NCBI RefSeq assembly: GCF_009688965.1
Contig: NZ_AP021875.1
Span: 5,704,001 to 5,768,000, forward strand
Source: Desulfosarcina widdelii
Lineage (GTDB): Bacteria; Desulfobacterota; Desulfobacteria; Desulfobacterales; Desulfosarcinaceae
Reading direction: 5' to 3'
Length of the DNA stretch: 64,000 nt
Shown: positions 36,574 through 45,354 of the stretch, in pieces
How positions within the stretch are numbered: the first letter of the stretch is position 1
Layout: each line of letters starts with the position of its first letter
Program-made: the position numbers and the translations under genes
Notes under the pieces: model-generated
What the model was told of the DNA's origin: nothing
Databases searched by the model: none
What the model saw: the letters and a program-made list of their open reading frames with translations, nothing else

Positions 36574-36986
36574 AGAGTAACTGTTTAGCTACGGAATTTT
36601 CTATGAGAGAAAACGCACTAAATGCCATAGATACAGGTATGATAAAGGCAATCCTTGAAACAGAGAAGCCTAAAATGAAGCTTTGGCTCAAGATATGCGT
36701 TCGCTGCAGCTTGTGTGCAGAAAGCTGCTTCTTATACATGACCCGAGGCAAGGATCCCATCTACATGCCGTCGCACAAATTCATCCACACCATAGGCGTT
36801 TTATACAGGAAGAAAGGAGAGGTTGATCGGCAGTGTCTGCAAGAGATCGGGGATATCGTCTGGAATCGGTGCGTTCTGTGTACACGATGTTACTGCCCGT
36901 TTGGTATCGATATTCCGGATATGATCGCATTGGGGCGTAAAATATGCCGAACACAAAATATCTATCGAAGATATGATGAAGAATGA
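36570..36986 (+). CDS. HdrC/TmcB-like 4Fe-4S dicluster protein
   Basis: 138 residues from a TTG overlapping the previous stop; the ATG at 36603 (MRENALNAI) is an alternative. Two cysteine clusters, ICVRCSLCAESC and NRCVLCTRCYCPFGID, match the HdrC-type pair (C-x2-C-x2-C-x3-C). There is no CCG domain, so this is the small electron-transfer subunit only. It probably sits between the cytochrome b subunit and the cytochrome c or MetV partners encoded next. Confidence 0.8.
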   Translation: MKSNCLATEFSMRENALNAIDTGMIKAILETEKPKMKLWLKICVRCSLCAESCFLYMTRGKDPIYMPSHKFIHTIGVLYRKKGEVDRQCLQEIGDIVWNRCVLCTRCYCPFGIDIPDMIALGRKICRTQNIYRRYDEE

Positions 36987-37058
36987 ACCCGTTCGAAATA
37001 GAAGTCAGGACAGGAAGATCATTGTTAACTCTTTTCAATAGGAAGTTCCTATCAAAAA

Positions 37059-37502
37059 ATGACTCTGAAGAGAATGATTGCCAATATAAACAATGGCTTT
37101 TATATCGTAATGCTTTGTGGTCTAATATCGCTGCTTGCATCGTCAATTGTTTTCGGCCAAGAGGATGATTTGCTCTTAAACAATACCGATGCTTATCCAA
37201 TTGTTCAACGCGCTTCGGTTTATTTCCCCCACGACCTTCACACGGACAGCTTCGATTGTTTATACTGTCATCACGATTATTTAGATGGTCAAAACAATCT
37301 TGATACGGATGAGTTATATGAGGGAAACTCTGCTATCCGGTGCAGGGCTTGTCATGACAAGGGATTAAAGAATGAATTGAAGCGTGCCTATCACAAGCAG
37401 TGTTTAGGATGCCACCGGGAAAGCCGTATTAAAGGGGTCCCGTCCGGACCTGAACTGTGTGGTGAGTGCCATATCAAAAAAAACCAATCGATACCGCATT
37501 AG
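37059..37502 (+). CDS. Tetraheme class III cytochrome c (c3-like)
   Basis: 147 residues. Signal peptide from residues about 8-33 (hydrophobic VMLCGLISLLASSIVFG). Four heme motifs CLYCH, CRACH, CLGCH and CGECH follow, with VYFPHDLHTDSFDC giving the axial-histidine pattern typical of cytochrome c3. Periplasmic electron carriers of this class link hydrogenases and membrane complexes in sulfate reducers. Position between an Fe-S protein and MetV suggests it belongs to the same redox complex. Confidence 0.88.
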   Translation: MTLKRMIANINNGFYIVMLCGLISLLASSIVFGQEDDLLLNNTDAYPIVQRASVYFPHDLHTDSFDCLYCHHDYLDGQNNLDTDELYEGNSAIRCRACHDKGLKNELKRAYHKQCLGCHRESRIKGVPSGPELCGECHIKKNQSIPH

Positions 37503-37544
37503 GGTGAAATGTAGGGATTGTCGATCAATAAAGGGAATTTTTCA

Positions 37545-38207
37545 ATGATTAAGGCCCAACAAAAACCGATTCAGGAAATTCTCGACATCATCAAACCGTA
37601 TGGGCGTATATTAAATTTAGGATGCGGTGGTTGTGTTTCCGTCTGCTTGGCCGGCGGCCAGAAAGAATCCCAAATCCTGAGTAAGGAACTCGCCCGACGA
37701 TTGAAAATGGAAAAGCTCAGTGGTCGAGTCGACTGTTATACGTTGGAACGGCAATGCAATATGAAGTATTTCGATGAACTTGATGGCATGATCGAGAGAT
37801 ATGATTGCCTGATTTCCATGGCCTGCGGAGCCGGCACACAGTTGTTGGCCGAGCGTTTCCCAAAAACCCCTGTCTTCCCTGCTGTAGACACTGTATCAAT
37901 CGGTGTCGACAGGGCAATAGGCGTCTATGAGGAAAGGTGTCGCGCTTGCGGTGAATGCGTTATCGGTTATACCGGTGGTATCTGTCCGGTTACCCGATGT
38001 GCCAAAGGCTTGTTTAACGGACCCTGCGGAGGCACCAACAAAGGCAAATGTGAAGTCAGCCAGGAAATTCCTTGTGCATGGATGGATATTTACCACCGCC
38101 TGAAAGAACAGAATCGGCTGGACGACATCCAAAAAATCAGGCCTCCCATGGCTTGGCGTAACCAGATTCAAAGGACTACCGTCCAGCCACCTATGAATCT
38201 ATATTAG
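37545..38207 (+). CDS. metV: MetV-like methylene-tetrahydrofolate reductase C-terminal domain protein
   Basis: 220 residues from the ATG at 37545 (upstream TTG at 37518 unlikely). It has LNLGCGGCVSVCLAGGQKE and the cysteine-rich CRACGECVIGYTGGICPVTRC with LFNGPCGG, the hallmarks of the MTHFR_C (MetV) domain, which binds Fe-S clusters and partners MetF in the reductive acetyl-CoA pathway. No metF is in the window. Its place behind cytochrome b, Fe-S and cytochrome c genes suggests that electrons from methylene-tetrahydrofolate chemistry could reach the membrane, which is inference. Confidence 0.8.
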   Translation: MIKAQQKPIQEILDIIKPYGRILNLGCGGCVSVCLAGGQKESQILSKELARRLKMEKLSGRVDCYTLERQCNMKYFDELDGMIERYDCLISMACGAGTQLLAERFPKTPVFPAVDTVSIGVDRAIGVYEERCRACGECVIGYTGGICPVTRCAKGLFNGPCGGTNKGKCEVSQEIPCAWMDIYHRLKEQNRLDDIQKIRPPMAWRNQIQRTTVQPPMNLY

Positions 38208-38333
38208 CACCTTCCTTAAGTGTGGATAAAATTTCCATCGGCTATGGAATTAAAGGCATGGCCCGAGATATCCTACAAAGGGGTGCGGCGGATTTATCCA
38301 GAAGCCCTTCAATTTATCAAGGCTATAAAAAAG

Positions 38334-38406
38334 TGGGCCCACCTGGGATCGAACCAGGGACCGACCGGTTATGAGCCGGTGGCTCTGCCAACTGAGCTAT
38401 GGGCCC
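38334..38406 (-). tRNA. tRNA-Met (anticodon CAT)
   Basis: Minus strand gives acceptor GGGCCCA with TGGGCCC and discriminator A, D arm GCTCAGTTGGCAGAGC, anticodon stem-loop CCGGCTCATAACCGG with CAT and T arm CCTGGTTCGATCCCAGG. CCA is not encoded. It looks like an elongator tRNA-Met. Confidence 0.95.
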
Positions 38407-38453
38407 GGATAGTCGGACCAGTCGCGAATGGATTAAAGTTTTGGTTTTTATGA

Positions 38454-38826
38454 AGCTATTTGCTGTATTTCCTTCGCAGCTGAATATCTATTTGGTGTGA
38501 TCAATTCTATCAGGTAATTTCACAACATCCACAGAACCGGTTCTTATGAGCGTTATGTGATTGTTCACTTCTTCTAAAGCGCTCATATGTAAATGTCAAT
38601 AACTTCTCACTATGAAAGGTTGCTTCCGCTGCCCAAAGTTTCAAGGGCACTATCAAAATATCCATGATCTTTGACGACACAATTTTCGATGATAGAATTG
38701 GCATTGGATAGGATATTCGCTGTCACCGGTTTGAATCTTGTTTTCATATCATGATTGAATTTTCCTTGATTTTTATTGGATATGCGGATGATATAAAAAA
38801 CATTTTCAATTTAACAAAGGAGCTAA
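38454..38826. other. Intergenic region with no gene seen
   Basis: Short frames on both strands lack a start site or family pattern. The AAAGGAG site of the AbrB-like gene sits at the right end. Confidence 0.5.
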
Positions 38827-38829
38827 GTG

Positions 38830-39162
38830 ATGCCAGCGAAAAAAAACGTCGATCACGCCAAATTGATTAAAATGGTCCAAAGCGGAGCCCATCAATCCGA
38901 AATTATGAAAGCGTTCAAGTTTAACACGGCGGCCCAGTTCAAAACGCATTATCTGAACGCCCTGATAGAAACGGGTAAGGCCCCGGAGATCAAGACCGGT
39001 AGGACGTCCTCACAAACATCAGCCGTCAAAGAGGTATTTGTTGGCAAGGGAGGGAGTGTAATCATTTCTAAAGACCTCGTCCAGACGATGGGGTTTGCCG
39101 AGGGAGATAAATTCAACGTTCGAAAAACCAAAGCGGGCATATCGCTAAAAAAGATATCCTGA
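38830..39162 (+). CDS. AbrB/SpoVT-like DNA-binding protein
   Basis: 110 residues, ATG with AAAGGAG upstream. The N-terminal half (LIKMVQSGAHQSEIMKAFKF, AAQFKTHYLNAL) is a helical, probably helix-turn-helix-like region. The C-terminal half, GKGGSVIISKDLVQTMGFAEG then DKFNVRKTKAGISLKKI, is a swapped-hairpin SpoVT/AbrB domain of the MazE type. It likely acts as a dimeric transcription regulator. A paralogue lacking the N-terminal half is at 41952-42194, interrupted by IS21. Confidence 0.75.
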   Translation: MPAKKNVDHAKLIKMVQSGAHQSEIMKAFKFNTAAQFKTHYLNALIETGKAPEIKTGRTSSQTSAVKEVFVGKGGSVIISKDLVQTMGFAEGDKFNVRKTKAGISLKKIS

Positions 39163-39391
39163 TTATTCTTTACGTACCTTGAGTTATTTGTCTATCTGGA
39201 TCAAACCTTCATAGGATCACGGTCATCAATGGCACTCATCAAACAGTCGATCGTCGAGAAGGTACAAGCTCAAACAGATTTACCCAATGACCGGTCAGTT
39301 GAGGTGGTGGAAAGTAAGTGTCCATTTAACCCCATCTTCACAAAACCGGAAAGGCGTGGCAATATGCTCCTTCAGGAAAGGAGGAGAACAC

Positions 39392-39718
39392 ATGCCGGAA
39401 GACTACCATCTATTCGATTCCCATCAAAGGCGCAGCTTTTGGGAAAGCCATGTTGAACAATGGCAGAATAGCGACCATAGCCAAGCCGCCTATTGTCGCA
39501 GTCACAATCTCAAAGCCCACCAGTTTTATCATTGGAGACGGCGGATTTTGGCCCCGCAAAACGAGGTGTCTTTTTTGCCGGTAACGCTATCCGGAACCCT
39601 GGCACAAAATCATCCAACGGTTCGTATCCGAACGCCCAACGGCTTCACCATTGAAATTGACAACCGACACGGGTTTAACGAAATTAACCAACTCGTGGCC
39701 ATGGTTGCTGCTTTATGA
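39392..39718 (+). CDS. tnpA: IS66 accessory protein TnpA
   Basis: 108 residues, start ATG at 39392 after AGGAGGAG. Contains SQAAYCRSHNLKAHQFYHWRRRI, the helix-turn-helix of IS66 orf1 proteins (DUF-type, TnpA). Required with TnpB for transposition. Its end overlaps the tnpB start (ATGATG). Confidence 0.88.
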   Translation: MPEDYHLFDSHQRRSFWESHVEQWQNSDHSQAAYCRSHNLKAHQFYHWRRRILAPQNEVSFLPVTLSGTLAQNHPTVRIRTPNGFTIEIDNRHGFNEINQLVAMVAAL

Positions 39719-40062
39719 TGTTGCCGCACAATCCCAAGCAAGTCTTTCTGGCCGTGGGCAGCACCGACATGCGTAAGTCGATCAACGGTCTGTCAGTGCT
39801 GGTGGAGCAGGCCATGGACCTGAACGCCTTTGCCGGGGATCTGTTCGTTTTCTGCAATCGGCGGCGCAACATGATAAAAATTTTGTACTGGGATAAAAAC
39901 GGATTTGCGCTCTGGCACAAACGACTGGAGAAGCATCGATTCCACTGGCCCACGAGCACCGAACAGGTCGTTTCTTTAGGAGCGAAAGAGCTTGGATGGC
40001 TTCTCGCCGGACTGGATTATTCGCACGCTCATGAGCATTTAAGCTACCGTTTTGCCAGCTGA
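39715..40062 (+). CDS. tnpB: IS66 accessory protein TnpB
   Basis: 115 residues with VFLAVGSTDMRKSINGLSVLVEQ, then DLFVFCNRRRNMIKILYWDKNGFALWHKRLE, which is the signature of IS66 orf2. Its start overlaps the tnpA stop. Confidence 0.93.
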   Translation: MMLPHNPKQVFLAVGSTDMRKSINGLSVLVEQAMDLNAFAGDLFVFCNRRRNMIKILYWDKNGFALWHKRLEKHRFHWPTSTEQVVSLGAKELGWLLAGLDYSHAHEHLSYRFAS

Positions 40063-40124
40063 AATTTCGACCTAAAATGAAAAATAATATATACAAATCC
40101 AGCATGTTATGATATACAACGGGC

Positions 40125-41684
40125 ATGGTTTTGGAATCGAATCAACTGCCCGATGACACTGAATCACTCAAGCAGATAATTACTTCTCAGCAGCAACAGA
40201 TCGACCATTTGCAGGAGATGCTGCGTCTGCTCCAGAACGAAATCTTTGGCCGCAAAAGCGAAGTTCGCCCGGCGGTTAATCCCAATCAGCTGCAGTTGTT
40301 CACGCCCCCTGAACCGGTCGAGCCGGTTCATACCGATGAACCCATAGCGATCAAAGGACATACCCGCAAAAAACGGGGGCGCAAGCCGCTGCCTGAGGAT
40401 CTTCCCCGGGTTGAGGTTGTCCACGACCTGCCTGAAGAAGAGAAGCAGTGTGCATGTGGGGCAACGCTGAGCCGCATCGGTGAAGAGACCTGCGAAAAGC
40501 TCGATTACGTTCCGGCCAGGGTTCAGGTGATCCGTCACATCCGCTTCAAGTACGCGTGTAAACGCTGCGAAGGCGTTGAGGATGATGGCCCCACGGTCAA
40601 AATTGCCCCGGTGCCGGTGCAGTTGATCCCCAAAAGCATGGCCACTGAAGGGCTGCTGGCCCACATCGCCGTTTCCAAGTTTGCCGATGCTTTGCCATTG
40701 TACCGCCAGCAAAAGATATTCAACCGGTTGGGGGTTGAGTTGTCACGGGCGACGCTGGCCAACTGGATGATCCAGGCCGCAATGTGTTGCCGGCCGGTCA
40801 TCGACTTGCTGCAACAGGAGATCCGCAGCGGGCCATTGATCAATATCGACGAAAGTCCATTGCAGGTGCTCAAGGAACCGGGCCGCAGCAACACCACCAA
40901 GTCGTTCATGTGGGTGTTTTGCGGCGGGCCGCTATCCAGGCCGGTGGTTTTGTATCAATACCATCCCACGCGCAGTGGACAATTGGCGCTGGGACTTCTG
41001 GATGGCTACCAGGGTTATATCCAAAGCGACGGCTATAGCGGTTATGACCATCTGACCGGGAAACCGGGCATTGCCCATTTGGGTTGTCTGGTGCACGTAC
41101 GGCGCAAGTTTGTGGAGGTAGTCAAGGTCCGCAAAAAGGCCCGCGGCAAGCAGGCGGCAACCAGAGGCCTGGCCGACGAAGCACTGGATTATATCGGTGC
41201 GTTGTACCATATCGAAAAGCAGGCCAGTCAAAACGAGTTGTCATTCGAGCAGATCCGGAATCTGCGGCAGCAAGAGGCCAAACCGATACTGGATCGATTC
41301 AAAACCTGGCTGGAGGTCCATCATCCCCAAGTTCCCCCGAAGAGCCTGCTCGGCAAGGCGATTCAATACGCCTTGAATCAATGGGATAAATTGGTGGTTT
41401 ACCTTGAGGCCGGGTTTTTAAAGCCGGACAACAATGTGGCCGAAAATGCCATCCGCCCGTTTGTATTAGGCCGCAAGAACTGGTTGTTTGCCGGAGCCCC
41501 CGACGGAGCCGAAGCCAGCGCGACGTTCTTCAGCCTGATCGAAACCGCCAAGGCCAATGGTCTGGAACCTTATGCCTATCTTCGCTACCTATTTGAGAAA
41601 CTTCCCCTGGCTCATAGCGAACCGGACATTCTCGAACTTCTTCCCAACCGAGTCGGTCAACTCGTCATTGATGCCGCCAGATAG
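40125..41684 (+). CDS. tnpC: IS66 transposase TnpC
   Basis: 519 residues. N-terminal coiled coil (LKQIITSQQQQIDHLQEML), LRLLQNEIFGRKSE, the zinc-binding CACGATLSRI, and C-terminal DDE core with LINIDESPLQV, IQSDGYSGYDHL and DNNVAENAIRPFVLGRKNWLF (C-terminal Glu). The frame is intact. Confidence 0.95.
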   Translation: MVLESNQLPDDTESLKQIITSQQQQIDHLQEMLRLLQNEIFGRKSEVRPAVNPNQLQLFTPPEPVEPVHTDEPIAIKGHTRKKRGRKPLPEDLPRVEVVHDLPEEEKQCACGATLSRIGEETCEKLDYVPARVQVIRHIRFKYACKRCEGVEDDGPTVKIAPVPVQLIPKSMATEGLLAHIAVSKFADALPLYRQQKIFNRLGVELSRATLANWMIQAAMCCRPVIDLLQQEIRSGPLINIDESPLQVLKEPGRSNTTKSFMWVFCGGPLSRPVVLYQYHPTRSGQLALGLLDGYQGYIQSDGYSGYDHLTGKPGIAHLGCLVHVRRKFVEVVKVRKKARGKQAATRGLADEALDYIGALYHIEKQASQNELSFEQIRNLRQQEAKPILDRFKTWLEVHHPQVPPKSLLGKAIQYALNQWDKLVVYLEAGFLKPDNNVAENAIRPFVLGRKNWLFAGAPDGAEASATFFSLIETAKANGLEPYAYLRYLFEKLPLAHSEPDILELLPNRVGQLVIDAAR

Positions 41685-41951
41685 GGAGCGGTTGAGTAGA
41701 CGCTTACGGTGGAAACACTGCTTGAGATTATCAAATCCACGCTGGAATCGGGCGATGATGTGCTGGTTTCTGGATTCGGCAAGTTTTGTGTCAAGCATAA
41801 GTGGGCGCGTAAGGGGAGAAATCCAGCGACGGGTGAATCTGCAATCCTTCCAGCAAGACGCGTGGTGACATTTAAATGCTCCGGCCAGTTGCGGGCAAAG
41901 GTGAATGGCTCAAAGAGTTAACACTCTCGGATTCTAATGGTCCAATGCCAG

Positions 41952-42194
41952 CTACTTACTTTTTTTCCTGAGAATTGTTTTCGGGGGGCGTTTTTTGGCC
42001 TTTAGAAAGAGATCTGTTCCGTCCTTAACCACGGTAAAAAGGGCTGTTTTGTCCAAATCCATTGCATCGACCAACTTCTTCGGAATAATGAGACTGCCGC
42101 GGCTGTTAATGCCGACCTCATTATTTGTTTTCCTCTTCTTGCGTTTAATATTTACCGCCGAAACCTTGTCCAAAGCCACCAGTGCGTTCAAGTA
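41952..42194 (-). pseudogene. AbrB-like gene truncated at its 5' end by IS21
   Basis: The surviving 80 codons read YLNALVALDKVSAVNI, then VGINSRGSLIIPKKLVDAMD and LFTVVKDGTDLFLKAK, a SpoVT/AbrB hairpin. YLNALV lines up with YLNALI in the intact protein at 38830-39162, so the N-terminal half has been lost. It is not found on the far side of IS21. Confidence 0.7.
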
Positions 42195-42318
42195 TGCGTA
42201 TTCCGCTCAAACTGACCAGTCATTCCGGAGGAAAGTGACCACCCGTTCCGCTTTATTGTGACCAGTTGTTCCGCTGCAAACTGTCCACCTCATCGGAGCG
42301 AAGCGACGCCGGTTTTCC

Positions 42319-43077
42319 CTACCTTCCAGACTTGGCGGATTTCGTCAAGGACGAGCGGATTTTTCGCATGGATTCTCCTTTCAAATTTATCTTGTGGGCG
42401 TTGTGAACGAGGCGGTCCAAAATGGCATCGGCCAGGGTGGGATCGCCGATATGCTCGATCCAGTTTTCGACGGGAACCTGGGTGGCGATGATGGTGGAGG
42501 AGATCGACTGGCGATCCTCCAGCACCTCTAAAAGATCCCGACGTTCCGGGTCGGTCATCGGGGCGATACAAAAATCGTCGATGATCAGGACCTTGACCTT
42601 TGACAACTTGTTCATCAGTTTCGGATAGGAGCCATCGGCCCGGGCAATGGCAACTTCCTGGTAAAGTCGCGGTGCCCGCTTGTACATGGAGGCAAAGCCG
42701 TTGCGGCAGGTGCTGTTGGCGATAGCACAGGCCAGATAGGTTTTGCCGACACCGGTGGGCCCGAGGACGATCGCGTTCTGGGCTTTCTTGATCCAGTCGC
42801 TGCCGGAGAGCCTGACCACCAGGGATTTGTCCAGGGCGCGGGGCGTCTTGAAGTCGATATTCTCGATGCAGGCGCTGTCCCGGAGCCTGGCAGTTCTTAG
42901 CAGCCGGGTCATGCGCCGGTCCTCTTTAAAGGTCCATTGCCGGTCCACCAGCATGGCGAAGCGGTCTTCAAAACTCAGTTCATTCAGGTCCGGCTGCCCC
43001 AACTGCTCGGTAAAGGCGTTGGCCATGGCGGCCAGCTTCATATCGTGCAGCTTGTCCAGCGTCTGTTGCGTCAGCAT
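42319..43077 (-). CDS. istB: IS21 helper ATPase IstB
   Basis: 252 residues of the DnaC-like AAA family: Walker A GPTGVGKTYLA, Walker B LIIDDFC (LIIDDFCIAPM), then DRQSISSTIIATQVP. Short overlap with the istA end at 43071-43077. It assists the IstA transposase in target choice. Confidence 0.95.
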   Translation of the reverse strand: MLTQQTLDKLHDMKLAAMANAFTEQLGQPDLNELSFEDRFAMLVDRQWTFKEDRRMTRLLRTARLRDSACIENIDFKTPRALDKSLVVRLSGSDWIKKAQNAIVLGPTGVGKTYLACAIANSTCRNGFASMYKRAPRLYQEVAIARADGSYPKLMNKLSKVKVLIIDDFCIAPMTDPERRDLLEVLEDRQSISSTIIATQVPVENWIEHIGDPTLADAILDRLVHNAHKINLKGESMRKIRSSLTKSAKSGR

Positions 43078-44636
43078 GAGCGGTCCTCCTTCTGCCGGTA
43101 ATAATGAGGTCCTCTGATATTGGGATGGACGGCAGCCGGGCGCCGATTTCCTGGTGTTGTCAGCGGCTGCCGGTCAAGCCCGTTCTTCAGGATCGATTCG
43201 ACATTTTTAAACGTATAGGCGCCGATGGCCACCGCCCGTTCACAGGCCTTTTCAAGGCGCTGGGGGGTATAGCGTTTGCCCAGGCGCATCACCCCCAGAC
43301 AAGATCGAAAGCCCTGTTCCGGATGCTGTTTACGCTCCATAATCTCCGTGACCACGCGCTGGGTGCATGGGCCGGTCTTCCCCGCCCAATGGATAATCCG
43401 TGAAGGGGTCCACTGCAGGTGTCGCTGGTGGGCCTTGGGCATGTGTTCGGCAAGGGTGGTGTGACCGTATTTGCGGTGGCTTCTGGCATGACTGGCGACC
43501 CGGCGGTTTTTATGGAAGATCGCGATGGTGGTGGCAGTCATGCTCACGTCGAGTTTCTTGCCCCGCAGCTGGTAAGGCACGCTGTAATAGTGCCGGTCCA
43601 TCTCCACGTGATAATCGATATTGACGGTCGCTTTTTTCCATTGGGCGAACTCGTAGGGGTGGACAGGCAACGCGGCCAGCGCCGGACGGTCGATGGTTTC
43701 GAAAAGGTGCTCCCGGGAGACTTTCATTTTCTGCAAGGGGCGCTGATTGAATATAATCAACTTCTCACTTATCGCCTGATTGAGTTCTGCCAATGAGAAG
43801 AAACGGTGGTTCCTCAATGCCGCCAGTATCCAGCGTTCGACGATCAATACCGACGACTCCACCTTGGCCTTGTCTTTGGGTTTTCCGGGCCTTGCCGGAA
43901 TGACCGTGATGCCATAGTGCCGGGCCAGGTCCAGGTAGGTGGGATTGACGTCGGGTTCGTAGCGGCACGGGTGGGTGACGCCGCTTTTCAGGTTGTCGGG
44001 CACCAGGATCTGGGGAACCCCGCCGAAGAACTCCAGGGCGCGGATGTGGGATTTGATCCAGTCGGGCAGTTTCTGGGAAGCCGTGGCTTCGGCATAACTG
44101 TAGTTGCTGGCCCCCAGGGTGGCGATGAAAACCTGGGCTTCCAAATCAACCTTGCCGGCATCCGGGTTATAGATGGGAACCGTCTGACCGGCATAATCGA
44201 TGAAAGCCTTTTCCCCGGCGCGATGCTCCTGGCGCAGGCTGACATCCAATTGCTTGCGCCACTTTTGATACAGTTCGCAAAAATAGCTGTACTGGTATCC
44301 GTCGGGGTTGTTCTGTTTGTATTCGTACCACAGCAGCTGCAAGGTGACGTGCTTCTTTTTGAGTTCCTTGAACAGGTAATGCATGGGCGGCATGACCGAC
44401 TTGTCAGATGCCGCCTGGGGGGCGTTGGCATAAAGGCGTTGTTCAAGACGGGCGTCATCGATGTCATCGGGAAGCGGCCAGGTGATCCCGGCCTGCCTGG
44501 CCATCTCCAGGTACTTTCCCACAGTGACGTGGGAGATGGCGCAGCTTTTGGCGATATTGCGGTTAGTCAGCTGGTGGTCGAATTTGAGCCTGAGCACTTC
44601 TTTGAGTTTTCGCATGGATAATCGGTCCTTTGCCAT
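43071..44636 (-). CDS. istA: IS21 transposase IstA
   Basis: 521 residues. N-terminal helix-turn-helix (TNRNIAKSCAISHVTVGKYL), then the integrase core: KAFIDYAGQTVPI (first Asp), ILVPDNLKSGV (second Asp) and KPKDKAKVESSVLIVERWI (Glu). The frame is intact. Confidence 0.95.
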   Translation of the reverse strand: MAKDRLSMRKLKEVLRLKFDHQLTNRNIAKSCAISHVTVGKYLEMARQAGITWPLPDDIDDARLEQRLYANAPQAASDKSVMPPMHYLFKELKKKHVTLQLLWYEYKQNNPDGYQYSYFCELYQKWRKQLDVSLRQEHRAGEKAFIDYAGQTVPIYNPDAGKVDLEAQVFIATLGASNYSYAEATASQKLPDWIKSHIRALEFFGGVPQILVPDNLKSGVTHPCRYEPDVNPTYLDLARHYGITVIPARPGKPKDKAKVESSVLIVERWILAALRNHRFFSLAELNQAISEKLIIFNQRPLQKMKVSREHLFETIDRPALAALPVHPYEFAQWKKATVNIDYHVEMDRHYYSVPYQLRGKKLDVSMTATTIAIFHKNRRVASHARSHRKYGHTTLAEHMPKAHQRHLQWTPSRIIHWAGKTGPCTQRVVTEIMERKQHPEQGFRSCLGVMRLGKRYTPQRLEKACERAVAIGAYTFKNVESILKNGLDRQPLTTPGNRRPAAVHPNIRGPHYYRQKEDRSC

Positions 44637-44877
44637 TGATCCTCCCCAAAATAGAAATGGGAAGGATTACCGAAAAAAGTTCGATTGATCCAGCGTCGGC
44701 TCACCCGATGAAGGTGGTCACAATGAAGCGGAATCGGTGGTCACAATGTTCCGGAATGGGTGGTCACAATCCAGCGGAATCGATGGACAGTTTGCAGCGG
44801 AATGAGTGGTCACAATGCGGCGGAATACGCATTGTATTTTCTTCCTTTAAAATATTATATGGTTAGATTCTGTAAGA

Positions 44878-45354
44878 CTACTTTGAGGCAGGCTTTTGAT
44901 AAATGATGAAGCCATACCCCAAATTGGGGTCTATGTTGGTTTTTAAGCTCACAGTGAAACCGTTGTGTTCATAGAATCTATGGTTCCGTTTTGAATAATC
45001 TGGAGTTTCAAGCAGCCAAGGTGATCTATCTGGATACATTTTCATCACACCATTCAGAAACTCGCTACCTATTCCTTTTCCGATAAAATTGCTGCGAAGG
45101 AAGATCCCATAAAGTTCGTAATGAGATGGATGCTTTTTGACGATGCAGCCACCGATAATATTACCGTGAAAAACACATTTAAAGTAATCATGCTTCCTAA
45201 TCCATCGAACATGTTCTTCGAGTTGATCGTGGCCAGGGGGACCACCTGGTAGTGCATTTTCTGGCTTATACCTTTCGTCATCAAGGAAAGCAGATATTGC
45301 CGCTGACCGTAGTACTTCAATATCAGAGTCTAATACCTTTTGTATCTCAATCAT
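44878..45354 (-). CDS. GNAT-family N-acetyltransferase
   Basis: 158 residues. The acetyl-CoA-binding pattern is visible in LRSNFIGKGIGSEFLNGVM (residues about 88-106; RxxGxG/A loop replaced by FIGKGIGS) and YSKRNHRFYEHNGFTV, typical of GNAT proteins. The substrate is unknown. It is just outside the IS21 right end and has no operon partner. Confidence 0.8.
   Translation of the reverse strand: MIEIQKVLDSDIEVLRSAAISAFLDDERYKPENALPGGPPGHDQLEEHVRWIRKHDYFKCVFHGNIIGGCIVKKHPSHYELYGIFLRSNFIGKGIGSEFLNGVMKMYPDRSPWLLETPDYSKRNHRFYEHNGFTVSLKTNIDPNLGYGFIIYQKPASK

Larger units (their letters stand above)
39314..41707 (+). mobile_element. IS66 element with 8-bp target duplication
   Basis: Ends GTAAGTGTCCATTTAACC (39314-39331) and the complement of GTAAGCGTCTACTCAACC (41690-41707) are typical IS66 repeats. 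GGTGGAAA flanks both sides (39306-39313 and 41708-41715). Three genes (tnpA, tnpB, tnpC) lie inside. Confidence 0.94.
39229..41921 (+). pseudogene. HU/IHF-family gene split by IS66
   Basis: Left piece 39229-39313 starts MALIKQSIVEKVQAQTDLPN and DRSVEVVE; right piece resumes at 41716 with TLLEIIKSTLESGDDVLVSG, then FGKFCVKHKWARKGRNPATG and ends after ILPARRVVTFKCSGQLRAKV. Deleting IS66 with one copy of its 8-bp duplication restores one uninterrupted 95-residue HU/IHF protein, including the RNPATG DNA-binding arm. The gene is inactive in this strain. It is most like the IHF alpha branch. Confidence 0.88.
42195..44831 (-). mobile_element. IS21 element
   Basis: Starts TGCGTATTCCGC (42195) and ends GCGGAATACGCA (44831), an exact inverted repeat with the TG...CA ends of IS21. 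Both ends carry multiple internal copies of a GGTCACAAT/CGGAAT-type repeat, for example four near 44710-44815. Flanking bases do not match each other, so no target duplication is seen. Confidence 0.9.

Noticed and set aside
44700..44831. Repeated GGTCACAAT/CGGAAT units resembling a small repeat array
   Set aside because: These are the multiple terminal repeats of IS21, with uneven spacing and matching copies at the other end; not a CRISPR array. No CRISPR array or cas gene was seen anywhere in the window.
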